Source of the DNA: Desulfovibrio aminophilus
GTDB lineage: Bacteria; Desulfobacterota; Desulfovibrionia; Desulfovibrionales; Desulfovibrionaceae
Assembly (NCBI RefSeq): GCF_023660105.1
Contig: NZ_JAMHGA010000012.1
Coordinates: 341,493-405,492 of the forward strand
Length of the DNA: 64,000 nt
Reading direction: 5' to 3'
The position numbers and the translations under genes were made by a program. This document shows, one piece after another, positions 1 through 7,351 of this stretch; the first letter of the stretch is position 1, and every line of letters begins with the position of its first letter. The notes under the pieces were generated by a model. It did not search any database and was not told the DNA's origin. It saw only the letters and a list, made by a program, of their open reading frames with translations.

Positions 1-718
1 GCTCCCGGAGCCAGTCCTGGGTCACCGCGGAGGGATCTCCGGGACCGAAGGCCTTGAGGCAGATCAGGCGTCCGCCCAGGATCACGGCCGCGTCCCGCCC
101 GTCCACAAGCCCGGCCCCATTCAGGTGCTGCAGGACCGCCTCGGCCGAGCGCTCCTGGATGAGTTCCGAACTGCCGTAGCGCTCGACAAAGCCCGAGAGC
201 AGCCCCGAAATGTCGGCCACGGCCACGCAGCGCGGCAGGTCCAGGTCGAAGCCCAGGGGCTTGGCCGCCCGGCGCAGGCGGCCGAGGTTCTCGCCCACGT
301 TCCGGCCGAGCAGCAGCTCCACCAGCGACTCGGTGTTCTTCATCCGCTGCAGGGCCAGGTTTTGCAGAAGCTCCCGCTCCAGAAAGAGCTCGGTGATCAT
401 CTTGATCAGCCGGGCCGTGCCGCGCACCTCCTCGGGGTCGCCGGTCACGCCGATGACCCCGATGACCCGGTCGTCCAGCACCAGGGGCAGGTTCACGCCC
501 GGCCGCGAGCCGGGATAGAGCCCGGTCTGGTCCTCGTGGATCTCCACGCCCCGGCCCAGGGCGACCACGTCCCGGGCGCCCTTGTGAAACGTGCCGCGCC
601 GCTGCACCTGGGCCGTGCCGATGATGATGCCCTCGCGGTTCATGATGTTCACGTTGCGGTGGATGAGCCCCTGGGCCGTGTCCACGATGCGCTGGGCCAG
701 TTCGTCCGGGATGAGCAT
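1..718 (-). CDS. CdaR-family sugar-diacid/glycerate regulator (3' end outside window)
   Basis: The reverse strand reads from ATG at 718 and runs off the left edge, giving about 239 residues without a stop. The first ~135 residues match the sugar-diacid recognition domain of E. coli CdaR, with motifs such as GVNLPLVLDDRVIGVIGVTG and IVDTAQGLIHRNVNIM. The C-terminal PucR-type helix-turn-helix expected in this family would lie beyond the edge. CdaR in E. coli activates glucarate/galactarate/glycerate genes. Here it diverges from a GntP-type permease and a glycerate kinase, so it is inferred to control their transcription in response to glycerate or a related acid. A GGAGG lies 4 bases before the ATG. 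A palindrome at 735-752 just upstream is a likely operator. Confidence 0.85.
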   Translation of the reverse strand, partial: MLIPDELAQRIVDTAQGLIHRNVNIMNREGIIIGTAQVQRRGTFHKGARDVVALGRGVEIHEDQTGLYPGSRPGVNLPLVLDDRVIGVIGVTGDPEEVRGTARLIKMITELFLERELLQNLALQRMKNTESLVELLLGRNVGENLGRLRRAAKPLGFDLDLPRCVAVADISGLLSGFVERYGSSELIQERSAEAVLQHLNGAGLVDGRDAAVILGGRLICLKAFGPGDPSAVTQDWLRE

Positions 719-734
719 GCCGCCTCCATGATGC

Positions 735-752
735 TTTGTGCGAATGCACAAA
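735..752. promoter_or_regulatory. Palindromic operator candidate upstream of the CdaR-like gene
   Basis: A perfect 7-bp inverted repeat, TTTGTGC-GAAT-GCACAAA, starts 17 bases upstream of the regulator's ATG. The outer TTGT...ACAA spacing is what dimeric winged-helix repressors often bind. On the regulator's own strand the T run precedes rather than follows the stem, so a terminator is less likely. Autoregulation by the CdaR-like protein is an inference. Confidence 0.4.
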
Positions 753-790
753 AAAGAGTCCTCTCCGCCTACCCGGTTTTGTCGATCTTT

Positions 791-823
791 CCAATTGAAA
801 TTGTCACGTGATTTTGAAATTGG
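791..823. promoter_or_regulatory. Weak dyad in the cdaR-gntP divergent intergenic region
   Basis: CCAATT at 791-796 and AATTGG at 818-823 form inverted arms almost centred on a CACGTG palindrome (805-810), and GAAATTG occurs twice as a direct repeat. This is the only AT-rich patch in the 719-991 divergent intergenic region and could be an activator site. No clear -35/-10 pair was found. The remainder of 719-991 shows nothing else I can name. Confidence 0.25.
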
Positions 824-991
824 AGAGCATCAGCCTTCCCTTTTCCGCATCGCCCGGATCATTTCCCGCCAGGACGGCTTTGGTGAATTGCATAAAGAGT
901 CCTGACGCGGGAGGGGATCGGACGAAGAAACGGGGAGGCGCGGAGCGAGGGAGTTTTCATTTCACTCATCGTAACCCAGAGGGGGTACGGA

Positions 992-2323
992 ATGGTATCG
1001 GGTTCGCTTGCCCTGGTCTTCCTGCTCGTGGCCGTGGCGCTCATCATCCTGGCCACGGGACGCTGGAAGGTCAACGCCTTCGTGGTTCTCATCGGTGTGG
1101 CCTTCCTCTACGGCCTGGCCATCGGCATGCCCGCCCTGGACGTGGTCAAGGCCGTGCGCGACGGCTTCGGCGGCACGCTGGCCAGCATCGGCATCGTGAT
1201 CATCGCCGGAACGATCATGGGCTACATCCTGGAAAAGACCGGCGCGGCCCTGGTCATGACCCGGGCCATCCTCGGCCTGGTGGGCCGCAACCGCGCGCCC
1301 CTGGCCATGAACATGGCCGGATACGTGGTCTCCATCCCGGTCTTCTGCGACTCGGGCTACGTGATCATGAGCCCGCTGAACAAGGCCCTCTCGGCCGAGA
1401 GCGGCACCTCCATGTCGATCATGGGCGTGGCCCTGGCCACCGGCCTCTACGCCACCCACACCATGGTCCCGCCCACCCCCGGCCCGCTGGCCGCCGCGGG
1501 CACCCTGAACGCCGACGTGGGCATGGTCATCCTCTACGGCCTCATCGTCTCCCTGCCCGCCTCCCTGGTGGGCTTGGCCTGGGCCAAGTTCGCGGGCCGC
1601 AAGTACGTCATCTCCGCCGGAGTCGAGGAGACCTACTCCGACCTGATCAAGAACCACGAACGGCTGCCCGGAACCTTCCTGAGCTTCCTGCCGCTGCTCC
1701 TGCCCATCGTGCTCATCCTGCTCAAGTCCCTGGCCGGATTCCCGTCCAAGCCCTTCGGCTCCGGCGCCCTGGCCGCCGCGCTGAACTTCTTCGGCGACCC
1801 GGTGACGGCCCTCATGCTCGGCGTGCTGGCCAGCCTGCTGCTCGTCCCGGGCAAGAACCTGGGCACGGCCGTGGACAAGTGGATGGGCCAGGGCATCAAG
1901 GACGCGGCCATCATCCTGGCCATCACCGCCGCCGGCGGCTCCTTCGGCAAGGTCCTGGCGGCCTCGCCCATGAAGGTCTTCATCGCCGACAACATGGCCG
2001 GGATGAACCTGGGCATCCTCCTGCCCTTCCTCATCTCGGCGGCCCTGAAGACCGCCCAGGGCTCGTCCACCGTGGCGATCATCACCACCTCGGCCATCAT
2101 GGCCCCGCTCATGACCGCCCTGGGCCTGAACCCGGCCCTGACCGCCGTGACCATCGGCGCGGGCTCCATGGTGGTGTCCCACGCCAACGACTCCTACTTC
2201 TGGGTCGTGTCCCAGTTCGCCAACATCCCGGTGGACGTGGCCTACAAGATCTACACCTCGGCCACGGCCGTGGTGGGCGGGGCCGCCTTCCTGGGCTGCC
2301 TGATCCTGTCCCTGTTCGTCTGA
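992..2323 (+). CDS. GntP-family gluconate/glycerate:H+ symporter
   Basis: A 443-residue polytopic inner-membrane protein of the GntP family, whose members take up gluconate, glycerate or related hydroxy acids by proton symport. Hydrophobic segments cover most of the protein. Family-like stretches include PVFCDSGYVIMSPLN (about residues 113-127), ATHTMVPPTPGPLAAAG and GSMVVSHANDSYFWVVSQF. Length is normal for the family. The ATG at 992 follows a GAGGGGG tract. It is the first gene of a run with a TPR protein and glycerate 2-kinase and diverges from a CdaR-type regulator. That context points to glycerate as substrate, although gluconate cannot be excluded from sequence alone. Confidence 0.9.
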   Translation: MVSGSLALVFLLVAVALIILATGRWKVNAFVVLIGVAFLYGLAIGMPALDVVKAVRDGFGGTLASIGIVIIAGTIMGYILEKTGAALVMTRAILGLVGRNRAPLAMNMAGYVVSIPVFCDSGYVIMSPLNKALSAESGTSMSIMGVALATGLYATHTMVPPTPGPLAAAGTLNADVGMVILYGLIVSLPASLVGLAWAKFAGRKYVISAGVEETYSDLIKNHERLPGTFLSFLPLLLPIVLILLKSLAGFPSKPFGSGALAAALNFFGDPVTALMLGVLASLLLVPGKNLGTAVDKWMGQGIKDAAIILAITAAGGSFGKVLAASPMKVFIADNMAGMNLGILLPFLISAALKTAQGSSTVAIITTSAIMAPLMTALGLNPALTAVTIGAGSMVVSHANDSYFWVVSQFANIPVDVAYKIYTSATAVVGGAAFLGCLILSLFV

Positions 2324-2331
2324 GGAAAACC

Positions 2332-2363
2332 CCGGGCGGCCCGTCGGCGGACGGGCCGCCCGG
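2332..2363 (+). terminator. Strong 14-bp hairpin between permease and TPR gene
   Basis: CGGGCGGCCCGTC-type arm at 2332-2345 pairs perfectly with 2350-2363 around a GGCG loop. No T run follows, so it may protect or attenuate the polycistronic mRNA rather than terminate it. Confidence 0.4.
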
Positions 2364-2380
2364 CATCTAAGGATACGACG

Positions 2381-3043
2381 ATGCGCTCCCTTTTCCTGGC
2401 CATCCGCCAGCGCCTGGGCCTGAACGCCTACATGACCGGGGACTATCCCCGCGCCGAGCGCCATTTCCAGGCCATCGCCCGGGCCGAGGGCGAGAGCCAG
2501 CGCGCCCTGCGCAACCTGGGCCTGGTGCGCATGGCCCTGGGCGACCACGCCGAGGCCGAGCGCCTCTTCGCCCGCGAACTGGAGCTGTACGGGGTCACGC
2601 CTTCGCGGCTCCAGGCCCTGGCCGACGCGGCCTATCTTTCCGGCGACCGCGAAAAGGCCCTGCGCCGCGTCGCGGACGCGCTCGCGCATCCCGACTGCCC
2701 CAACCGCGCCCTGCTCGAACTGCGCCGCCGCGTCTGCGTCGATGCCGGGGCCTACGGCCGGGCCATGCGGGGACAGACATTTCTTCAGGAAGGCGCCGAA
2801 CTGCTGAAGGCCGGCGACGCCCAGGCCGCCCTGGCCGCCTTCCAGCGCGCCGCCCAGGCCGATCCGGGCAATTTCGTGGCCCTGAACAACATCGGCGGCA
2901 TCCAGCTGAATCACCTGAACGATCCCAAGGCCGCCGCGCGGACCTTCGAACAGGCCCTGGCCCTTGTGGATCTGCCCATGCTGCGCCAGAATCTGGCCCG
3001 GGCCCGCGAGGCCCTGGCCACGGGCGCGACGCGCCCCAAATGA
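2381..3043 (+). CDS. Tetratricopeptide-repeat protein of the glycerate locus
   Basis: A 220-residue soluble protein without signal peptide or membrane segment. TPR-like helix pairs are visible, e.g. AYMTGDYPRAERHFQAIARA (residues 17-36), a second unit around RNLGLVRMALGDHAEAERLF, and a C-terminal unit LLKAGDAQAALAAFQRAAQA followed by VALNNIGGIQLNHLND. TPRs mediate protein-protein contacts, so no enzymatic role is suggested. Its stop overlaps an in-frame ATG of the glycerate kinase reading frame, and it follows the permease by 57 bases, so the three are probably co-transcribed. Why a TPR protein sits in a glycerate operon is not evident. Confidence 0.75.
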   Translation: MRSLFLAIRQRLGLNAYMTGDYPRAERHFQAIARAEGESQRALRNLGLVRMALGDHAEAERLFARELELYGVTPSRLQALADAAYLSGDREKALRRVADALAHPDCPNRALLELRRRVCVDAGAYGRAMRGQTFLQEGAELLKAGDAQAALAAFQRAAQADPGNFVALNNIGGIQLNHLNDPKAAARTFEQALALVDLPMLRQNLARAREALATGATRPK

Positions 3044-3069
3044 CATTCCCAGTCCAAGGAGACCGGTCC

Positions 3070-4446
3070 ATGCCCGAAGTGTCCCCCCGCGACCAGCTGC
3101 GCCAGATATTCTCCGCCGCGCTCCAGCGCATCGACCCCTACCGCATGCTGCTCGACCACGTGCGCGTGGAGGACGGACGGCTTCTGGTGGAGATGGAGAA
3201 CGAGCGCCATGAGGTCGACCTCTCGGCCTTCCGGCGCATCCTGGTCCTGGGCGCGGGCAAGGCCTCGGCCCGCATGGGCCGGGCCATCGAGGAGATCCTC
3301 GGCGACCGGGTTTCCGGCGGCTGCATCGTGACCAAGTACGGCCACGCCGAACCCCTGGAGCGCATCGAGGTGCTGGAAGCCGGGCATCCCGTGCCCGACG
3401 AGAACGGCGTGCGCGCGGCCCGCAAGATCGCCGATCTGGCCGACCAGGCCGAGGCCGACACGCTGGTGGTCACGCTCATCTCCGGCGGCGGCTCCGCGCT
3501 CCTGCCCTCCCCCCTGGAAATCGAGACGGACGGGGAACGCATCGCCCTGACCCTGGCGGACAAGCAGCAGGCCACCCGCGAACTCCTGGCCTGCGGCGCG
3601 GACATCGGCGAGATCAACTGCCTGCGCAAGCACCTCTCCGGACTCAAGGGCGGCCGCCTGCTCCAACGCCTGTCCCCGGCGCGGAGCTGCAACTTCATCC
3701 TCTCCGACGTGGTCGGCGACCACCTGGACACCATCGCCTCGGGCATCACGGCCCACGACCGCTCCACCTTCGCCCAGGCCGCGGCGGTCATCGACAAGTA
3801 CGGCCTGGACGCGCGCGTCTCGCCCAAGATCATGCACGTCCTGCGCCTGGGACTGGCCGGACGCATCCCGGACACGGTGAAGCCCGGCGACCCGGCCCTG
3901 GACCTGGCCCGGAACATCCTCATCGGCACGAACCACGCGGCCATGCTGGCGGCCTGCGAAACCGCCGCCTCCCTGGGCTACAACGTGGCTCCCCTGACCT
4001 GCATGCTCACCGGCGAGGCCCGCGAGGCCGCCAAGTTCCTCTCCGGCATCGCCCAAGACGTGCGCCGCCGGGAGATGCTCGTGAAACGCCCGGCCTGCGT
4101 CATCCTGGGCGGCGAGACCGTGGTCACGCTCTTCGGCGAGGGCAAGGGCGGCCGGAACCAGGAAATGGCCCTGGCCTTCCTGGCCCAGATGGACCTGGAT
4201 GAGGAGCGCGGACGGGGCATCCACTTCCTCTCGGCCTCCACCGACGGCAGCGACGGCCCCACGGACGCGGCCGGGGCCTTCGCCTCCACCGATCTCCTGG
4301 AGCGGGCCAAGAGCGCCGGGCTGTCCATCGCCGACTCCCTGCGCAACAACGATTCCTATCACTTCTTCGAGCGCATCGACGGACTGTTCAAGACCGGGCC
4401 GACCATGACCAACGTCTGCGACCTGCACATCCTGCTCGTGCCCTGA
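3070..4446 (+). CDS. Glycerate 2-kinase (MOFRL family)
   Basis: A 458-residue cytoplasmic kinase converting D-glycerate to 2-phosphoglycerate. The N-terminal nucleotide-binding part shows ILVLGAGKASARMGRAIE and TLISGGGSALLPSP. The C-terminal MOFRL domain shows LGGETVVTLFGEGKGGRNQE and ASTDGSDGPTDAAGAFAS. An upstream in-frame ATG exists at 3040, overlapping the TPR stop. The ATG at 3070 is preferred because AAGGAG lies 8 bases before it and the encoded MPEVSPRDQLRQIF is a typical N-terminus. Some family members have been called hydroxypyruvate reductase (TtuD), but no dehydrogenase domain is present. It completes the uptake-plus-kinase route feeding lower glycolysis. Confidence 0.92.
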   Translation: MPEVSPRDQLRQIFSAALQRIDPYRMLLDHVRVEDGRLLVEMENERHEVDLSAFRRILVLGAGKASARMGRAIEEILGDRVSGGCIVTKYGHAEPLERIEVLEAGHPVPDENGVRAARKIADLADQAEADTLVVTLISGGGSALLPSPLEIETDGERIALTLADKQQATRELLACGADIGEINCLRKHLSGLKGGRLLQRLSPARSCNFILSDVVGDHLDTIASGITAHDRSTFAQAAAVIDKYGLDARVSPKIMHVLRLGLAGRIPDTVKPGDPALDLARNILIGTNHAAMLAACETAASLGYNVAPLTCMLTGEAREAAKFLSGIAQDVRRREMLVKRPACVILGGETVVTLFGEGKGGRNQEMALAFLAQMDLDEERGRGIHFLSASTDGSDGPTDAAGAFASTDLLERAKSAGLSIADSLRNNDSYHFFERIDGLFKTGPTMTNVCDLHILLVP

Positions 4447-4453
4447 CGGGGAA

Positions 4454-4476
4454 TGGAGCGTGATTTTCACGCTCCA
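4454..4476 (+). terminator. Hairpin after glycerate kinase
   Basis: TGGAGCGTGA (4454-4463) pairs perfectly with 4467-4476 around a TTT loop, 8 bases after the glycerate kinase stop. There is no T tract, so it is a probable but weak 3'-end signal. Confidence 0.4.
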
Positions 4477-4586
4477 CCTGCTGCATCCGCCGCCCGGGTG
4501 ATGTATGATGGCCTCGAAGTCCTCTCTCCGCTCGGACGTGCCGCGGGGAGACTCTTCCGCGCCGTTCAACCAGCAGGAGGAACATC

Positions 4587-4871
4587 ATGCGCCCCGACTC
4601 CCTCGACTGCCTCCGCCTGTTCGCCCAGTATGGTCCGGGCTCCGGCTCGGGCTTCGGCCCCGGAGGGGGCTACCAGATGATGTCGCCCCTCGGCGGGGGG
4701 CTGGTCATGCTGCTCGGACTGGCCCTGGTGGTCATCCTCGCGGTCTGGCTGCTGCGCCGTCCCGGAAGCGGCGCGGACGACACGCCCCTGTCCATCCTCA
4801 AGACCCGCTACGCCCGAGGGGAGATCAGCCGGGAGGAATTCGAACGGATGAAGAAGGACATCCAGGGCTGA
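4587..4871 (+). CDS. Small single-pass membrane protein with SHOCT domain
   Basis: A 94-residue protein: a Gly-rich head (GPGSGSGFGPGGGY), one hydrophobic helix at about residues 38-56, and a C-terminal SHOCT motif (LKTRYARGEISREEFERMKK). SHOCT (short C-terminal domain) is a short helical module found at ends of membrane and phage-defence proteins and is thought to mediate oligomerisation. AGGAGGAA lies 4 bases before the ATG. It is isolated: the glycerate operon ends upstream and the next gene converges. Function unknown. Confidence 0.75.
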   Translation: MRPDSLDCLRLFAQYGPGSGSGFGPGGGYQMMSPLGGGLVMLLGLALVVILAVWLLRRPGSGADDTPLSILKTRYARGEISREEFERMKKDIQG

Positions 4872-4881
4872 AAAAACGAGA

Positions 4882-4916
4882 AAGGCCCCGGCCGGGCCGC
4901 AACCCGCCGGGGCCTT
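4882..4916 (-). terminator. Intrinsic terminator for the TauE operon (possibly bidirectional)
   Basis: AAGGCCCCGGC (4882-4892) pairs with 4906-4916. On the minus strand the stem is followed within a few bases by a run of six T (complement of 4871-4876), suiting the exporter gene that ends at 4943. It may also end the SHOCT transcript. Confidence 0.7.
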
Positions 4917-4942
4917 CGCCAAGGGCATGGGGCAAAAGAGCG

Positions 4943-5995
4943 CTAGGCCCGGGAAGGAACCTCGGCGGCCCGACGGCCCTTCCACATGGCCCCGAGGATG
5001 ATCACCGCTCCGGTGGCCAGGGCCAGGCACATGAAGGCGAAGCTCACGCTGCCCATGATCGAGAGGGCGCCCTCGGACACGTTCATGATCCCCAGCTTCA
5101 CCAGGTACTTGGGCACGGCGATGGCCCGGCTCACGGCCACGATGAGCATGATGACGGCCATGACGGACTTGATCATGTGCTCGCGCACGTAGGTGGTGCC
5201 GATGGCGCCGAGCTGCACGCCCATGAGCGATCCGGCCAGGATGATGAGCACGAGGCGGATGTCCACCATGCCGTGCATGGCCCAGTTGACCGTTCCGGCC
5301 ATGCCCATGATGAAGGCCACCACGAGCTCGGAGGCCGAGGCCACGAGGCTGGACGCGCCGACCACATAGATCATGCCGGGCACGCCGATGAAGCCGCCCA
5401 CGGCGATGGTGGCGGCCAGCATGCCGGTGGCCAGACCCACGGGAACGGTGAACCACAGGGAGATGCGCAGGCCCGAGGTCTTGAAGGTGATCATGGGCCA
5501 GAGCTCGATCTTCTGGAGCCGCAGGGCCAGGGAGCTCGGCTTCTCCTCGCCGCCGCAACGCGCGCACTTCAGGGCGTCGATCATGACGAAGCCGCCCACG
5601 ACGACGAGCACGGCCACGAAGGACAGGCTGACGTAGAGGTCCGATCCGGCCTGGCCCCAGCGCTCCAGGATGGCGCGCTGGACCTGGATGCCGATCTGCA
5701 CGCCGACGCCCGCGGACGCGGCCGTGATGAGGCCGAGCTTGATGTCCACCTGGCCGTAGCGGAAGCGCTTGAGGGCTCCCACCAGGGCCTTGGGGAACTT
5801 GTGGCACATGTTGCTGGCCACGGCCACGGTGCCGGGCACGCCCAGGCTCATCATGCCCGGGGTGAGCACGAAGGCGCCGCCGGAGCCGATGAAGCCGCTC
5901 ACCAGGCCGCCGATGAAGCCCACGATGAAGAGAAAGCCCACGGCCTGGAAGTTCAACTCAATGAACTTGCTGGTATCGAGAAGCAACGTTTCCAT
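4943..5995 (-). CDS. TauE/SafE-family membrane exporter
   Basis: A 350-residue polytopic inner-membrane protein with family signatures GFIGGLVSGFIGSGGAFVLT near the N-terminus and ATIAVGGFIGVPGMIYVVG in the second repeat. TauE/SafE proteins export sulfite, sulfoacetate or related anions. An unusual hydrophilic loop contains CARCGG (about residues 143-148), a possible metal or redox site between the two halves. The ATG has an AAAGGA about 8 bases upstream. It is the last gene of a four-gene operon with a UspA-like protein. In a sulfate reducer a sulfite or sulfonate export role is plausible but unproven. Confidence 0.85.
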   Translation of the reverse strand: METLLLDTSKFIELNFQAVGFLFIVGFIGGLVSGFIGSGGAFVLTPGMMSLGVPGTVAVASNMCHKFPKALVGALKRFRYGQVDIKLGLITAASAGVGVQIGIQVQRAILERWGQAGSDLYVSLSFVAVLVVVGGFVMIDALKCARCGGEEKPSSLALRLQKIELWPMITFKTSGLRISLWFTVPVGLATGMLAATIAVGGFIGVPGMIYVVGASSLVASASELVVAFIMGMAGTVNWAMHGMVDIRLVLIILAGSLMGVQLGAIGTTYVREHMIKSVMAVIMLIVAVSRAIAVPKYLVKLGIMNVSEGALSIMGSVSFAFMCLALATGAVIILGAMWKGRRAAEVPSRA

Positions 5996-6022
5996 GATGT
6001 CGATCCTTTCCTGATCCCGATG

Positions 6023-6310
6023 CTAGGCGTTGAGGGTGGCGCGGGGCTGAGGACGGGTGGCGGGGCGCTGGGTCGCGCGCGGCCGGGCCACGACGCCGAG
6101 ACAGGACCAGAGGTTCGAGGCGAAGGCCCCGTGGATGTATGAGAACAGGAAAACCGTGGCGATCGGTCCGGCGGCCCAGAACGAGCCCCTGGAGAACAGC
6201 GCGGTCAGGGTGTTCGCCTGGCTGAACGCCGCCGCGTACAGGGCCACGGACAGCACTCCGTAGATGATCGTCTTGACGACGGGCTTCTTGCCCTCGGTCA
6301 ACTGCGCCAT
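6023..6310 (-). CDS. Small two-helix membrane protein of the TauE operon, function unknown
   Basis: A 95-residue protein with two hydrophobic stretches, about residues 12-34 (IIYGVLSVALYAAAF) and 42-62 (FWAAGPIATVFLFSYIHG), followed by an Arg/Pro-rich tail. The start is well supported by GAGGAGGAAG upstream. I do not recognise the family. It sits 27 bases before the exporter gene and follows the UspA-like gene. A partner or accessory subunit of the TauE-type exporter is the simplest guess, not demonstrated. Confidence 0.65.
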   Translation of the reverse strand: MAQLTEGKKPVVKTIIYGVLSVALYAAAFSQANTLTALFSRGSFWAAGPIATVFLFSYIHGAFASNLWSCLGVVARPRATQRPATRPQPRATLNA

Positions 6311-6365
6311 GATGCTCTTCCTCCTCGTGGTTGTATGGCCCGTCCGTCCGGGACGGGATGGTTTC

Positions 6366-6926
6366 CTAATCCACCGTGAACAGGGCCGAGGGCGCCCGGC
6401 CTTCCAGCTTGGCCCCCTCCCCTGGATCGCTCAGAATCAGTTCGACCCGGTGCAGGTCGCGGCAGAGGCCGTCGACCTCCCGGGCCGTGTCGCCGAAACG
6501 GACCACATGCCCGGCCTCCAGGCCCCGGCCCGTGGCCAGCAGCAGCCAAGGGCGGACCTCCTCGCCGGAGCGGCGGACAAAGCCGTCGCGCAGATAGGCG
6601 TTCATCTGCGGGGTGGACGCGGCGGCCCCGGGGTCGCCGACGCTTAGAAAGACGAGGCCGTATTCCAGCCGCTGGGCCAGGCCCAGGGCGTACTCCGCCA
6701 GGCGGGGGGAAAAGGAGTGGCCGCGGCCCACGACCAGGATGCGCTTGCGGCCGGAACCGCCCCGCCGGAGGACTCCGCCGGCCAGGGCCTGCTCGCCGGC
6801 CTCGGCCAGGGCCAGGGCCTCGGCGTAGTCCGCGAAGCGGTCGCGGCGTCCGGGACCCTTGCGGATCCGGATGCCGCTGGGCCGGGACAACCCGGCCCAG
6901 ATGCGCCTGGCGATGTCTCGGGGCAT
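6366..6926 (-). CDS. UspA-like protein (divergent universal stress protein fold)
   Basis: A 186-residue protein whose middle contains a Rossmann-like beta strand and helix, RILVVGRGHSFSPRLAEYAL (about residues 62-81), and a following strand GLVFLSVGD. This resembles the first beta-alpha-beta of UspA proteins. The canonical ATP-binding G-x2-G-x9-GS/T signature near the C-terminus is not obvious, so nucleotide binding is uncertain. The N-terminal ~55 residues are Arg-rich and unlike classic Usp. It begins 4 bases after the upstream 57-residue gene and precedes the small membrane protein and exporter, implying one transcript. Confidence 0.55.
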   Translation of the reverse strand: MPRDIARRIWAGLSRPSGIRIRKGPGRRDRFADYAEALALAEAGEQALAGGVLRRGGSGRKRILVVGRGHSFSPRLAEYALGLAQRLEYGLVFLSVGDPGAAASTPQMNAYLRDGFVRRSGEEVRPWLLLATGRGLEAGHVVRFGDTAREVDGLCRDLHRVELILSDPGEGAKLEGRAPSALFTVD

Positions 6927-6929
6927 GTC

Positions 6930-7103
6930 TTACTCCGCCCTCAGCACGACGCGGGGACGCTTGTCCTTGCGCGTGCCGTTCAGGCGGCGTTCCTGCCGCT
7001 CCTCGTCGGCCTTGGCCTGGCGCACGGCCTCTTCCTGCTCGTCGCGCTCGGCGAAGGCCACCGCCACGTAGACGCTCTCCATTTTTTCACGGATGGCCGC
7101 CAT
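6930..7103 (-). CDS. 57-residue charged protein, first gene of the stress/exporter operon
   Basis: The preferred start is ATG at 7103 (MAAIREKMESVYVAVAFAER) because GGGAGA lies 7 bases upstream. An in-frame ATG at 7145 has no ribosome-binding site and overlaps the candidate sigma-54 promoter. The protein has a hydrophobic-to-acidic N-terminal helix followed by a highly charged Glu/Arg-rich helix and a basic tail, so it is probably a small soluble, coiled-coil-like protein. I do not recognise it. Its place as the first gene after the promoter suggests it is the most strongly expressed product of the operon. Confidence 0.55.
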   Translation of the reverse strand: MAAIREKMESVYVAVAFAERDEQEEAVRQAKADEERQERRLNGTRKDKRPRVVLRAE

Positions 7104-7146
7104 ATCGGATTCTCCCGGTTTGATTGTTGCAAGCGATCTGGCCATA

Positions 7147-7161
7147 CCAATTCGCGTGCCA
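7147..7161 (-). promoter_or_regulatory. Sigma-54-like (-24/-12) promoter for the stress/exporter operon
   Basis: The minus strand reads TGGCACG-CGAA-TTGG. The -24 box matches the TGGCACG consensus fully, and the -12 box is TTGG instead of TTGC. The GG-to-GG spacing is the required 10 bases. It lies about 45-58 bases upstream of the preferred start at 7103. A sigma-54 activator is encoded about 4 kb away on the other side of this region. Confidence 0.5.
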
Positions 7162-7237
7162 GAGTTGTTTATTCACACAAGATATTGAATTTATGTGTTT
7201 TTTTGATTCGTCGCGACAACGGAAAATCCACGGAGTG

Positions 7238-7266
7238 TTGCAAAAACGAACGACAAGGAATATGAT
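7238..7266 (+). promoter_or_regulatory. Sigma-70-type promoter for the Lon-receiver operon
   Basis: TTGCAA (7238-7243) and TATGAT (7261-7266) are separated by 17 bases, followed by a very AT-rich tract. The predicted transcription start near 7273 gives a leader of about 95 bases that contains the tandem repeat at 7315-7351. Confidence 0.5.
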
Positions 7267-7272
7267 TTACTC

Positions 7273-7285
7273 TATCATATTGATA
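7273..7285 (-). promoter_or_regulatory. Possible IHF-type bending site
   Basis: TATCATATTGATA matches the reversed IHF core YAANNNNTTGATW with one mismatch, embedded in an AT-rich tract. It lies between the tandem repeat and the sigma-54-like promoter, where a bend would help looping. A weak match that could arise by chance. Confidence 0.2.
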
Positions 7286-7314
7286 TTTTAAATTTTAATT
7301 AAAAGAACAACAGC

Positions 7315-7351
7315 GTTCGATCCTGCAACAGCAGTTCGATTCCGCAACACC
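7315..7351 (+). repeat. Tandem direct repeat, 19-bp period, upstream of the Lon-receiver gene
   Basis: GTTCGATCCTGCAACAGC (7315-7332) is followed by GTTCGATTCCGCAACACC (7334-7351); 14 of 18 positions are identical. A related TGTTGCA occurs inverted at 7236-7242 and again near 7126. This is a likely protein-binding array, probably for the sigma-54 activator encoded downstream. The assignment is inference. Confidence 0.55.

Noticed and set aside
719..991. A sigma-54 promoter for the GntP permease
   Set aside because: No GG-N10-GC element with a reasonable consensus was found in the divergent region.
962..3046. A 694-codon minus-strand frame opposite the GntP permease and TPR gene
   Set aside because: A shadow of two recognised genes with His/Gly/Gln-rich composition and no domain.
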